Notes under the pieces: generated by a model
Told to the model about the DNA's origin: nothing
Databases searched by the model: none
Seen by the model: the letters and a program-made list of their open reading frames with translations, nothing else
Made by a program: the position numbers and the translations under genes
Shown: one piece after another, positions 1-8,113 of the stretch
How the letters are laid out: every line of letters begins with the position of its first letter
Position numbering within the stretch: position 1 is the first letter of the stretch
DNA from: Azospirillum isscasi
GTDB lineage: Bacteria > Pseudomonadota > Alphaproteobacteria > Azospirillales > Azospirillaceae
Direction of reading: 5' to 3'
Assembly (NCBI RefSeq): GCF_030849505.1
Contig: NZ_JAUJFI010000007.1
Coordinates: 1 to 64,000, forward strand
Length of the DNA: 64,000 bases

Positions 1-633
1 GTCCGGCACCGGCGGCGCGGCGCGCTGGGCGGCCAGTTGCGCCTCCAGCTCCCGGATGCGGGCGTCCTTTTCGGCGATCCGTTCGGCGGCGGCGCGCTCC
101 TGCTTCGCCAGCCGGGCCGTCAGTTCGTCGCAGCGCCGGACGAGGTCCCGGTTCTCCCGCAACTGCCGCCGGTTCTCGCCGCCCATCAGGTGGGAGAGCA
201 TGTGCACGTCGGCGAAGGCGCGCACCCGCACCGCGTCGGGCATGGCGCCGTGGCTCAGCACCCCCCAATAGGCGGCGGCCACGTCGCCCGAGGCCACGGC
301 GGCGGTCCACAGCGCCATCCAGCCCTCTTCCGTCGTCTCGCGAGCGAATCGCTTCACCGCCGCGGCGAAGGTCTCGTCCAGGCGCTTGTGCATCAGCCGG
401 GCTTCCGGCCCGTCCTCCGCAGCCTTCTCCACGAAGTAGCGGTGGATGTCGTAGGGGCGGGCGTCCGCCGTGGGGACCAGCTTCAGCCGCCGGCACAGCC
501 ATGCCACGTCCTCCGACGACAGGCAGGTGCCCACGAGCGAGCAGTGATACTCCGTGGGGATCGTCCACAGCTTCCGGCGCTTGCCCTGCCCGAGTACGCA
601 GGACGGCACGGTCTTCCGACAACGCTCACACAT
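1..633 (-). CDS. DUF2325-type protein, N-terminal part (runs off the window)
   Basis: A minus-strand frame stays open from an ATG at 633 to the left edge, so the C-terminus is missing. The protein starts MCERC, giving a possible CxxC metal site, and continues with KRRKLWTIPTEYHCSLVGTC, an ADVHMLSHLMG segment around residue 145, then a Lys/Glu/Arg-rich probable coiled coil (about residues 165-205). This order of segments is typical of the N-terminal half of alphaproteobacterial DUF2325 proteins, whose DUF2325 domain lies C-terminal and would be outside the window. The molecular role of the family is not known to me. A Fur-like palindrome lies about 97 bp upstream of the start. The plus-strand ORFs over this stretch are shadows. 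Confidence 0.75.
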   Translation of the reverse strand, partial: MCERCRKTVPSCVLGQGKRRKLWTIPTEYHCSLVGTCLSSEDVAWLCRRLKLVPTADARPYDIHRYFVEKAAEDGPEARLMHKRLDETFAAAVKRFARETTEEGWMALWTAAVASGDVAAAYWGVLSHGAMPDAVRVRAFADVHMLSHLMGGENRRQLRENRDLVRRCDELTARLAKQERAAAERIAEKDARIRELEAQLAAQRAAPPVPD

Positions 634-729
634 CGTCTTCTCGCCCCCCGATTGGCTTCGGCTGTTCGGTCTCGGTTCCGCCCCCGCGCCGCAAGCGGAG
701 GCGGTGGGAGGAACGCACCCCATTAATAG

Positions 730-744
730 TGCGAATCATTCGCA
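730..744. promoter_or_regulatory. Fur-like box between divergent genes
   Basis: A perfect 7-1-7 inverted repeat, TGCGAAT-C-ATTCGCA, keeps the AATcATT core of the classical Fur 7-1-7 consensus. A second perfect palindrome, ATTTGCAAAT (744-753), overlaps its right end. The box lies 97 bp from the DUF2325 start (minus) and 134 bp from the start at 878 (plus), so it could control either or both. A related box sits upstream of exbB. Confidence 0.6.
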
Positions 745-877
745 TTTGCAAATGAAGACCGCACCGGCCGGACCGCATGGCGCAGGGGAGGGGATTCACG
801 AAAAGCTGCTGTGTCGCGTCCGATGGGAAGGGCGGATTCCGCCCCGATTTCGCACGGCATCCGGAAAGGGCGCGGCC

Positions 878-1363
878 ATGAACATCACCATCACCCAGGT
901 GGATTTCAAATATGACGAGGATTTGCCGGCGGGGCACGACGCCCAGGACGTTCCGCAGAACGGCTTTCTGATATCGAAGGATTTCCTGTGGACCGGCGGT
1001 CTTTCGACCTGCTTCGCCATCGCCATCTACGGCACGACGCCGGACGGGGTGGACCAGTTCCTGCTCTGCCACGCCGACACGGACACCGGCAAGAAGAACC
1101 CCGCCGATGTCAACGAGCACAGCGATGCCCGCAAGGCGGTGGCTTACTGCGTCAAGTCCTTCGGTCCGGTGAAGGACGGCACCGACCTGTCCATCGCCCT
1201 CATCCAGGGCACGACGCCGCCCGAATACTTCGAGGAGGCCGGCGCCATGGCCAATGAGGTCGTCGTGCCGGAGGCGCCGGCCGATCTCGACGGAAAGATC
1301 TGGTTCGTGACCGTCTACATGTATCCGGGGGGCCGGATCGAGTACGCGACGCTCGCCGCTTGA
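878..1363 (+). CDS. Hypothetical 161-aa protein with CheD-like Thr/Cys/His arrangement
   Basis: The ATG at 878 follows a purine-rich GGAAAGGG and gives a 161-aa acidic protein without signal peptide or membrane segment. The frame is open further upstream, but that part crosses the Fur-like box and looks non-coding. I do not recognise the family. Residues 39-45 (T-GGLST-C) followed by a beta-strand-like stretch and then LLCHAD (His65) resemble the catalytic layout of CheD and CNF-type Cys/His deamidases, where Thr, Cys and His are spaced similarly. That is inference from spacing, not a family assignment. It converges on tonB with a 21-bp gap and could be iron-regulated through the box at 730-744. 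Confidence 0.7.
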   Translation: MNITITQVDFKYDEDLPAGHDAQDVPQNGFLISKDFLWTGGLSTCFAIAIYGTTPDGVDQFLLCHADTDTGKKNPADVNEHSDARKAVAYCVKSFGPVKDGTDLSIALIQGTTPPEYFEEAGAMANEVVVPEAPADLDGKIWFVTVYMYPGGRIEYATLAA

Positions 1364-1384
1364 CAGGCGGCGGGGCGGGCCGGC

Positions 1385-2242
1385 TCAGCGCAGGAAGTAC
1401 TGCACCGGCACCACCAGTTCCATGCGGTCCTGCGCGGCCTCCGGAGGCGGGGCGGGCAGAGGGGACGCGCGTTCGACCAGGGCCAGCGTCTCCTCGTCCA
1501 GGGCCTCGAAGCCGGACCCCTTGTGCAGCCGCACCGCCAGGACCCGGCCTTGCCGGTCGAGCGTGATGTGGACCTGTGGAACGCCCTGCTGGCGCCGCAT
1601 CTGGGCGACGCGGGGGTAACGCTTGTAGCGCTCCAGATGGCCGACCACGGCGCCGTGCCAGGTCGGCACCGCGTTGCTGTTGCGCACCACCGGGGCCGCC
1701 TGGGTCGGCGCGCCCGCGGGCGGGGCGGCGGACGGAGCGGCGCTGGTGGGGGCCTCGGTCACCGGCTTCGGGGTCACCCGCGGTTCCGGGCGCGGCTTCG
1801 GCGGCTCGGCCTTGGGCTTCGGCTTGGGTTCTTCCTTGGGTTTCGGCTTCGGCTTGGGCGGCGGCTCCGGCAGGGCGACCTCCGCCGGCACGGGCGGCGG
1901 CGGTTCCGGGACGATCTCGGGCAGCGGTTCGGGCTCCGGTTCCGGCTCGATGATCGGCTCGGGCGGCATCTCCGGCTGCGGAAGCATCGATTCCACCGTC
2001 GGCGGCGGCTCGGCGGGCGGGGTTTCCGGCAGCGGCGCCAGATCGATCATCACCGCGGGCGGCGTGGCCGGGGTCTCCTCCATCGCGACGTGCCAGGACA
2101 GCGCGGCGACCGCGACGAGCGCGTGGGCGCCCAGCACCACCAGCAGGCTGCCGCCCCAGCGCGCCACGGCGGGAGCGGTGCGCTCCCCGCCATCCGGAAG
2201 GCCGTCCGGAAGGTCGTTGGGGCCGAAGGTCGCCACGCTCAT
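1385..2242 (-). CDS. tonB: Energy transducer TonB
   Basis: This 285-aa inner-membrane protein passes proton-motive energy from ExbB/ExbD to TonB-dependent outer-membrane receptors. A single hydrophobic anchor lies at about residues 30-48. A long periplasmic spacer rich in Pro, Glu and Lys follows (about 60-190, with repeated PKPKPK and EPEPEP runs). The C-terminal TonB domain (about 195-285) contains YKRYPRVAQ and the terminal VPVQYFLR. The start overlaps the exbD stop by four bases (ATGA), so translation is probably coupled. It is the last gene of exbB-exbD-tonB and so should share the Fur-like control. Confidence 0.95.
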   Translation of the reverse strand: MSVATFGPNDLPDGLPDGGERTAPAVARWGGSLLVVLGAHALVAVAALSWHVAMEETPATPPAVMIDLAPLPETPPAEPPPTVESMLPQPEMPPEPIIEPEPEPEPLPEIVPEPPPPVPAEVALPEPPPKPKPKPKEEPKPKPKAEPPKPRPEPRVTPKPVTEAPTSAAPSAAPPAGAPTQAAPVVRNSNAVPTWHGAVVGHLERYKRYPRVAQMRRQQGVPQVHITLDRQGRVLAVRLHKGSGFEALDEETLALVERASPLPAPPPEAAQDRMELVVPVQYFLR

Positions 2243-2661
2243 TTCGCCGCCGCGCCTTCCAGCCCGACCAGAGCGATCTTCAGATAGCCGGCGGCGCGCA
2301 GCGCGTTCATCACCTCGGTCAGCGCGCCGTAATCCACGCTGCGGTCGGCGCGCAGGAAGACGCGCGCGCCCTTGTCGCCGTTGGTCACGCCGTCCAGCGC
2401 CGCCGCCAGCGACTCCCGCGCCACCGGCGTGTCGCCGACGGACAGGCTCTGGTCGGCCTGGATGGTCAGGAACAGAGGCTTGTCGGGCCGCGGCTGCGGC
2501 TGGGCGGTGGAGGCCGGCAGGTCCACCGGCACGTCCACCGTCGCCAGCGGGGCCGCCACCATGAAGATGATCAGCAGAACGAGCATCACGTCGATGAAGG
2601 GCGTGACGTTGATGTCGTGCGACTCGGTGAGATCGTCACCGTCGTCAAGACGCGCCGCCAT
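2239..2661 (-). CDS. exbD: Biopolymer transport protein ExbD
   Basis: A 140-aa protein with one N-terminal membrane segment (about 22-44) containing NVTPFIDVMLVLLIIFMVAAP; its Asp (residue 25) matches the conserved membrane aspartate used for proton coupling in ExbD/TolR. The rest is a periplasmic ExbD domain. It lies 4 bp after exbB and overlaps tonB by 4 bp. The neighbour is TonB rather than TolA, which supports ExbD over TolR. Confidence 0.95.
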   Translation of the reverse strand: MAARLDDGDDLTESHDINVTPFIDVMLVLLIIFMVAAPLATVDVPVDLPASTAQPQPRPDKPLFLTIQADQSLSVGDTPVARESLAAALDGVTNGDKGARVFLRADRSVDYGALTEVMNALRAAGYLKIALVGLEGAAAK

Positions 2662-2665
2662 CGCC

Positions 2666-3619
2666 TTACTCCGCCGCCTTGGAGACGGTGCGCGGCAGGG
2701 CGCGGCGGTCCATGTCGCGGCTCAGCAGCCGCAGCACCGCCGCCGAGCTGTCACCGAGCTGGGCGCGGTAGCCGCCGATGGAGCGGGCGAAGCCGTTGTA
2801 GATCACCACCGCCGGGATGGCCGCGACCAGGCCGATGGCGGTCGCCAGCAGCGCTTCGGCGATGCCCGGCGCCACCACGGCGAGGTTGGTCGTCTGCGAC
2901 TTCGCGATGCCGATGAAGCTGACCATGATGCCCCACACCGTGCCGAACAGGCCGACGAAGGGGGCCGTGGAGCCGATGCTGGCGAGGATGCCGGTGCCGC
3001 GCATCATGCGCCGCCCTTCCGCCGCCTCGATCCGCTCCAGGCGTGAGGCCGCGCGCTCCTTCAGACCCTCCTGCGAGGGGGCGTCGGCGGACTGGTGGGC
3101 CTCGGCGATCACGGCGCGCAGGAAGGCGGTGGCCGGGGTCTTCTCGAAGCCGATGCTCTCCGCCGCCTGAGTCAGGGAGCGGGCCTGCTCCAGCGCCGCC
3201 AGGGACGCCCGCGCCTTGCGCTTGGCCTTCGACAGTTCCAGCGATTTGGCGAGGAAGATGGTCCAGGTCGCCACCGAGGCCAGCGCCAGCCCGATCATCA
3301 CCGCCTGCACCACCGGGCTCGCCGCCATGAACATGCCCCAGGGGGACAGGTCGTGCGGCAGCGTGGCCGTCGCGGCGGCCAGATGGTCCAGCCCGGCCGC
3401 CGCCGCGTCCGGCGCGGCCAGCGGAGCCACCCCCGGAGATGCCCCCGAAGCCGCCAGCGTGTCGGCGGGCACGGGGGCTGGGGCCGGGACCGGTGCCGCA
3501 GCCGCGGGAGCGCCGCCATTGGTTGCGGGAATGCCCTGCGCCCAGCCAAGTCCGGTCGACAGGAACGTGCCGGCGGCGGCCATTGCAGCGATGGATCGGG
3601 TGTGAAGCGCTGTGAACAT
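2666..3619 (-). CDS. exbB: TonB-system energiser ExbB
   Basis: This is the proton-channel subunit of the ExbB-ExbD-TonB complex. I use the ATG at 3619 (317 aa), which starts MFTALHTRSIAAMAAAGTFL, a signal peptide ending near GLGWAQG. A longer start at 3688 would place the Fur-like box inside the coding region and put a charged stretch before the signal peptide. An Ala/Pro-rich linker (about 30-85) precedes the MotA/TolQ/ExbB domain, with membrane segments near residues 105-130 and two more in the C-terminal half, including SIGSTAPFVGLFGTVWGIM. First gene of the operon. Confidence 0.93.
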   Translation of the reverse strand: MFTALHTRSIAAMAAAGTFLSTGLGWAQGIPATNGGAPAAAAPVPAPAPVPADTLAASGASPGVAPLAAPDAAAAGLDHLAAATATLPHDLSPWGMFMAASPVVQAVMIGLALASVATWTIFLAKSLELSKAKRKARASLAALEQARSLTQAAESIGFEKTPATAFLRAVIAEAHQSADAPSQEGLKERAASRLERIEAAEGRRMMRGTGILASIGSTAPFVGLFGTVWGIMVSFIGIAKSQTTNLAVVAPGIAEALLATAIGLVAAIPAVVIYNGFARSIGGYRAQLGDSSAAVLRLLSRDMDRRALPRTVSKAAE

Positions 3620-3662
3620 TGGCGGTTCGAACTTCTTTGCGGCTGACTTCCTTCCTGTATAG

Positions 3663-3683
3663 TGCGAACGACTCTCATTTGCA
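3663..3683 (-). promoter_or_regulatory. Fur-like box upstream of exbB
   Basis: Read on the minus strand, TGCAAATGAGAG is followed by TCGTTCGCA. It shares the TGC(A/G)AAT and TTCGCA outer arms with the perfect palindrome at 730-744. It lies 44-64 bp upstream of the chosen exbB start. Fur control of tonB systems is well established; that this copy is functional is inferred. Confidence 0.6.
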
Positions 3684-3784
3684 CCCATAAAGTGCTAGGA
3701 TGCTGCATTGCGACAACGGAGCGCCGCGTCGGATGATTCTCGGAGGGCGAGGTGGCGTGCAAACAGAAATTGCAGAGCGCGGGA

Positions 3785-4606
3785 TCAGAAGGCCCGGATC
3801 GCCTTCGACGACACCGTCCGCCATTGGGCGCCGCCGTCCTTCAGCATGCTGCGGATGTGGCCGATGTGCACCTGACCGTAGAGGATCAGGATGTTGCGGT
3901 CCGGCTCGGCACGGATGGCCTTCACCACCTTCTCCTCGCGCAGGGTGGTCAGCGCGGGGGGCAGGGCCTCACGCACCATGGCGCCCGACGCGGTGGTCGC
4001 CAGCATGATCCGGATGGCGGCCTGGACCCGCCGCTGCACCCAGCCCGGCAACTTGCCGTATTCGTCGCGCAACTGCGCGAGATCGACGGTCTCCCCGTCC
4101 GCGTCGTCCGGATTGCCGGGCGGCAGGGCGGCCAGCAGCTCCGACAGGGTGACGTCGACGTTGCGGGCATCCGGCCCCGGCGGGCCGATCAGCGCGCGGT
4201 TGTCCTGAAGCACCAGCCCGTCGCCGAGGAGGTTGGCCATCATCTCGTAGGGATGCTGCCGGCTGTCGGGGTTCCAGTCGGCCCCCAGCCGGCGCAGCAC
4301 GTCGGCGATCCCGGCGGGGGAGGAGGCGTCGTCGGGGCGGACCTCCTCGTAGAAGACCAGCCAGCCTTCCTGCCGCCGCTGGGCGATGTGGCGGGCGATG
4401 CCGCTGTAGAAGTCCGGCTTGGCGACATGCACCATGCCCTGCATTTCCACCTGCCGCCGCCCGTCGCTCATCACGACTCGCGACAGCTCCAGCGGGATGT
4501 GGTCGGCGATCACCGGCAGGGCGGCCACCGCCCCCACGGCCAGGGTGACGAGGCCGCCGGACAGGATGCCGACGGCGATCAGGGCGGTTCGGAGCGCGCG
4601 TTTCAT
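3785..4606 (-). CDS. TraB/GumN/PrgY (Tiki)-family protein
   Basis: A 273-aa protein with an N-terminal hydrophobic segment (about 8-34) that is a signal peptide or membrane anchor. The motif GMVHVAKPDFY near residue 57 and LYGQVHIGHI near residue 242 correspond to the paired Gly-x-x-His motifs of the TraB/GumN/Tiki superfamily, some of whose members are metalloproteases. The catalytic glutamate pattern is not certain here, so activity is unproven. It stands alone: 165 bp from the exbB start and 46 bp after the Lin0512 gene. The start has only a weak ribosome-binding site. Confidence 0.7.
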   Translation of the reverse strand: MKRALRTALIAVGILSGGLVTLAVGAVAALPVIADHIPLELSRVVMSDGRRQVEMQGMVHVAKPDFYSGIARHIAQRRQEGWLVFYEEVRPDDASSPAGIADVLRRLGADWNPDSRQHPYEMMANLLGDGLVLQDNRALIGPPGPDARNVDVTLSELLAALPPGNPDDADGETVDLAQLRDEYGKLPGWVQRRVQAAIRIMLATTASGAMVREALPPALTTLREEKVVKAIRAEPDRNILILYGQVHIGHIRSMLKDGGAQWRTVSSKAIRAF

Positions 4607-4652
4607 GCCCCGACGCTGGCATGAAACCGAAGCGGGGGCAACCGCGCCGGTT

Positions 4653-5009
4653 TCAGATCCCGACCTCCACCGCGGCGTTGACGACGTAGATGGTCTCGTC
4701 GCGGTCGTCCTTGTCGGCCAGGAAGATGCCGCTGGGCGCCAGCATCCCGCCGGACACCACGGTGAAGGACACCTGCCCGTAGGGGAAGACGGCCCGCACC
4801 GCCTCCAGGTCCAGCCGGTCGGCGTCCGCCGGAACGGCGAGATGGACGCGGACCTGCATCCGGCTGGTGTCGCCGTCCACCAGCGCGCGCATGCCGGGCA
4901 TGGAGTTGCGCTCGATGGCGTTGCGCACGGCGCGCACGGCGGCCTTGGTCACGTCCTGCCCGTGCAGATCGGCGCCCATGCCGAGTTCGACGAACATCAC
5001 CTGTTTCAT
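4653..5009 (-). CDS. Lin0512 family conserved protein
   Basis: A 118-aa protein starting MKQVMFVELGMGADLHGQDV, a segment characteristic of the Lin0512 family, whose function is unknown. The ATG at 5009 is preceded by AAGGATGG at a reasonable distance; the frame is open to an upstream ATG at 5051 whose extra 14 residues look non-coding. There is no signal peptide or membrane segment. Family members are small cytosolic proteins with alternating hydrophobic strands, as here (QVRVHLAVP, GQVSFTVVSGG). Confidence 0.75.
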   Translation of the reverse strand: MKQVMFVELGMGADLHGQDVTKAAVRAVRNAIERNSMPGMRALVDGDTSRMQVRVHLAVPADADRLDLEAVRAVFPYGQVSFTVVSGGMLAPSGIFLADKDDRDETIYVVNAAVEVGI

Positions 5010-5133
5010 GGTCGTGGTTCCATCCTTGTCCGGGGATTGGCGAGTCCGCACAGAATGCGGGAGGATCGCCGCCCCGCAGCCCCCGGTCCGCCGCTTTTCC
5101 GGCTTGTGAAATTCCCTTCCGGGCGGAAAGCGC

Positions 5134-6906
5134 TCAGCCGATCCGGAAGGCGAGGTAGCCGTCGGCCCCCGCCTGTCCCGGCATGGCGAGCAGCCCGCCG
5201 GGCGTCCGTCCGCTGAAGGTGAGGCTGAGATCGGTGCCGCCGTCGCCGTTCAGGTCGATCCGCGCGGTCGCCCCCTGAAAATCCGCCGTTCCGGCCATGT
5301 CCTCCCAGCTCAGGCGGGACGTGGCGTCCTGCCACCCCCAGGCGACGGCCCATTCCTCCGGTTGCAGGTCGGTGACGGTGGACCATGTGACGCCCCCGCC
5401 CCGCCCGTCGATGTAGAAGGTGTCCGTGCCGGCCCCGCCGGTCAGGAAGTTGGACCCGGTGCCGCCGTCCAGCACGTCGTCCCCGCCCGCGCCCTGCGCG
5501 GCGTCGTCGCCGCCGAGAAGGTTCATGAAATCGCTCTGGGCGTTGTCGACCACCGCCTCCCCGGACGCGGTTCCCAGAAACTGGTTCCGCAGGCCGGGGA
5601 CCGGGCCGGCATAGGGCGTCATCCGCGCCTCGTAACTTTGGGTGCCGTCACTGACGAGGGCGCGCTGGTCCGGCTCCGCGCGGGGCAGGGCGGCGGCGGC
5701 CTCCTGCCGGGTGACGATGCGGTCCGTGAAGACCAGCCGTTCGATGCCGCGCAGCCGGTCGGTGCCGCCGGCCCCGGTGACGGTCATGTCCGCCCCGCCG
5801 GTCACGAAGGCGTTGCCGGTCACGAAGGCGTTGCCGGTCACGAAGGCGTTGGAGGAGGGGAAGCCGTAGACGGCCGTGTCGCTGCCGGTGCCGCCGTCCA
5901 GAAGGTCGTCGCCCGCCCCGCCGTCCAGGGTATCGTCGCCCGCGCCGCCCTCCAGCGTGTCGGCGAAGGCGGAGCCGGTCAGCCGGTCGCCCGCCCGTCC
6001 CCCGATGACGGTCTCGATGCGGGTGCCGTAGCCGACGAAGAACTGATCGGGCGCCAGGATCGAGGCGGCCTGCGCCGAGAACCACCCCCAGCCGCCCGTC
6101 AGGTCGACGGTGAGGGGATTCTCCGCATCCGCCGCGGACAGGGTGTCGTTGCCCCCGCCGTCCCAGATGTAGCGCCCCGCCGCCCCCGGCGTCAGCGGGT
6201 ACAGGTCGTCGCCCGCCCGCACGGCGGGGTTGGGGCCGTAGAGGCGCTGGATCGCGGCGACGTCGTAGACGCCCAGCCCGCCGGGCCAGACGCCGTAATA
6301 GGACATGACGGTGTTGGTCCGGTTGTCCTCGGACGGGGGAAGGAAGGGGGGCGTGCCGCTGCCGGTGCCGTTGTAGTCGCCGGGATGCTTCAGGCCCAGC
6401 GCATGGCCGATCTCGTGCACGTAGGTGCGGTAACTGGCGGATTCCGGGTCGAGATAGATGTAGGACCCCTCCGGGTTGGGGTAGTAGGCCATGCCGGAGG
6501 CGCCGAAGGCGTCCAGTTGGCTCATGTGGAACTGGAGATTGGCGGTCATGGGCGACGCCGTTTCCACGAAGGCGAGGTTGGCGACCGCGCCCCATTCCCC
6601 CATGGCCTGCAGCGCCATCGCCTTCTGGCTGTCGTTGAGGGGCCGGAAGCCGGGCACGTAGCGGACGCCGGCGTCCACCACCCAGCCGTAGGTGAGGCTG
6701 TAGGGTGCCGCCGGTGCGCCGTCCGGCGGCGTCCCCCAGCGGCGCCCGCTGTCGAAGGCGCGGACGAACAGCGGATCGCCGGCGCCACCGGTCGTCCAGA
6801 ACGCCGTCTCCATCGACGGGGCCGTCGAATCACTATTTAAGATTGAATCGTCGCCGTCTATTCCGTCCGCGTTCCCGCCGGGATCAGGACTCCGAAACCC
6901 GCTCAT
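5134..6906 (-). CDS. Serralysin-like M10 metalloprotease with RTX repeats
   Basis: A 590-aa secreted protease candidate. The zinc motif HEIGHALGLKHP lies at residues 164-175 and the Met-turn MSYYG at 201-205, the HExxHxxGxxH arrangement of the metzincins. Calcium-binding RTX nonapeptides follow in two clusters, around residues 320-340 (GGAGDDTLDGGAGDD) and 470-490 (GGDDVLDGG). There is no N-terminal signal peptide and the C-terminus is hydrophobic, as in type I secreted proteases. No type I ABC/MFP exporter is in the window, so export would depend on genes elsewhere. The first RTX block is interrupted by three copies of a hexapeptide from an 18-bp tandem repeat. Start at 6906 with GGAG upstream; a start at 6813 is possible. 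Confidence 0.88.
   Translation of the reverse strand: MSGFRSPDPGGNADGIDGDDSILNSDSTAPSMETAFWTTGGAGDPLFVRAFDSGRRWGTPPDGAPAAPYSLTYGWVVDAGVRYVPGFRPLNDSQKAMALQAMGEWGAVANLAFVETASPMTANLQFHMSQLDAFGASGMAYYPNPEGSYIYLDPESASYRTYVHEIGHALGLKHPGDYNGTGSGTPPFLPPSEDNRTNTVMSYYGVWPGGLGVYDVAAIQRLYGPNPAVRAGDDLYPLTPGAAGRYIWDGGGNDTLSAADAENPLTVDLTGGWGWFSAQAASILAPDQFFVGYGTRIETVIGGRAGDRLTGSAFADTLEGGAGDDTLDGGAGDDLLDGGTGSDTAVYGFPSSNAFVTGNAFVTGNAFVTGGADMTVTGAGGTDRLRGIERLVFTDRIVTRQEAAAALPRAEPDQRALVSDGTQSYEARMTPYAGPVPGLRNQFLGTASGEAVVDNAQSDFMNLLGGDDAAQGAGGDDVLDGGTGSNFLTGGAGTDTFYIDGRGGGVTWSTVTDLQPEEWAVAWGWQDATSRLSWEDMAGTADFQGATARIDLNGDGGTDLSLTFSGRTPGGLLAMPGQAGADGYLAFRIG
5801..5852 (-). repeat. 18-bp tandem repeat inside the RTX protease gene
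   Basis: The unit GTCACGAAGGCGTTGCCG occurs as two exact copies and a third that diverges at its end (5801-5818, 5819-5836, 5837-5852). In the protein it encodes NAFVTG three times, about residues 354-371. Because it is a multiple of three, copy number can change without a frameshift. Confidence 0.9.
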
Positions 6907-7380
6907 TCCTGCGCACTCCGTCTGGGTGGACCGGTGTTCCGCTAAATTCGTTCGGAATTACGATGATGCTTGGCGGAAGCGATGAGTGCTCGTCTTTCCA
7001 TCGGTCAATATTTATGACGATTGGCGCGGCAGCCTTCAATGGATCGGACGGTGCCCGCAAACTCGAAAGAGGGAAGTTTTGCCACGTATTTTCAGCGCTT
7101 TGTGTCCGGCCCGAGAAATTCCCGCTGTGCCTTCGCGGCCCGGCGGTGACTTCGGGTTCTGTGCCGGGAATGGGTGGGAGAATTTTCAGGGGAGTCCTGA
7201 GGACAGTCGGCATCAATAAAGACGGCGGCGCTCTTGGCGGCGTCCATGATAAAGGCAAAATAAAATCGTTAAAGAATATTAAGGCGCAATCCTGTCACAG
7301 GATAAACCGGGATTCGCGGATTGACACGATGGAGAGATTCCGCAACCGTTGCCGCAGAACAACAACGGGGGAGAAAAAGA
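6907..7380. other. Intergenic region between protease and rlpA
   Basis: 474 bp without a supported gene. Base composition is visibly less GC-rich than the flanks from about 6940 to 7320, and the short ORFs on both strands have no recognisable content. It must hold the divergent promoters of the protease (minus) and rlpA (plus). A TTGACA hexamer at 7321-7326 lies 55 bp before the rlpA start but has no clear -10 partner. Confidence 0.5.
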
Positions 7381-7986
7381 GTGCGGTATGGCTGTGTTGC
7401 GCTTGCCATCTGTGCCGTTTCTGTTGGCGCATGCTCGACCAATGCACGGATTGCCTCCGTCCCGCCAGTGCCGCAGGACATCGACGTCGAGGAGATGTCG
7501 CCGCCGATCGTTCCGGAAATCGAACCGGTTTATGTTCACAAGGGGAAGGCGTCCTACTACGCGGATTTCTTCCATGGCCGGACCACGGCGTCGGGGGAGC
7601 GCTTCAGCCAGAACCGGCTGACCGCCGCGTCCCGCCGGCTTCCCCTGGGCAGCCGGGTGACGGTGACCAACGCCGACAACGGGCGCAGCGTGGAGGTTGT
7701 CATCAACGACCGCGGTCCCTACGTGAAAGGGCGGGTGATCGACCTGTCCCGGAAGGCGGCCCGCGAACTGGGCATGATCGAGGACGGCGTGGTCGATGTC
7801 CGCGTCGAAGCCCGGCCCTCCGACCAGCCGAGCCGCTCCCTGCGCCAACGGCTGGAACGCATGGTCGCCTCCCTCTATCCCAACCGCGACTCCGCGCCGG
7901 AGCGGCCCGTCACGGTCGCCGAACGGCCCGATCCGGATTTGGGCGGTTCCGAGCTGGGCGCCGCCGAACTGGGCGCCGCCGAGTAG
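7381..7986 (+). CDS. rlpA: Septal ring lytic transglycosylase-type lipoprotein RlpA
   Basis: A 201-aa lipoprotein. I choose the GTG at 7381 because GGGGGAG sits seven bases upstream and the resulting N-terminus [18 protein letters not shown] ends in a lipobox with the acylated Cys at residue 18. The frame is open upstream to a TTG at 7321, which would bury the lipobox. The double-psi beta-barrel domain (about 50-135) has [19 protein letters not shown] and [15 protein letters not shown], containing the conserved Glu and Asp of active RlpA enzymes that cut naked glycan strands. No SPOR domain follows; the C-terminus ends in two ELGAA repeats. Free-standing gene. Confidence 0.9.
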   Translation: MRYGCVALAICAVSVGACSTNARIASVPPVPQDIDVEEMSPPIVPEIEPVYVHKGKASYYADFFHGRTTASGERFSQNRLTAASRRLPLGSRVTVTNADNGRSVEVVINDRGPYVKGRVIDLSRKAARELGMIEDGVVDVRVEARPSDQPSRSLRQRLERMVASLYPNRDSAPERPVTVAERPDPDLGGSELGAAELGAAE

Positions 7987-8113
7987 CGGGTCCCGCCCGC
8001 CGTCCGAACGCACGACACACGCACGCTTCCGCCCGGTGGGCACGGCGCCGCGAAGGCCGCCGATGCACCCGCTGTGGATGGCGGAGCCGTGCCCACAGAG
8101 GAGATTTCGACCC

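Noticed and set aside
37-726. 229-aa plus-strand ORF at the left edge
   Set aside because: The minus strand carries a DUF2325-type protein in the same place. The plus translation has no domain.
6884-7258. 124-aa minus-strand ORF upstream of the protease
   Set aside because: Overlaps the protease start, lacks a ribosome-binding site and has no recognisable domain. Treated as intergenic.
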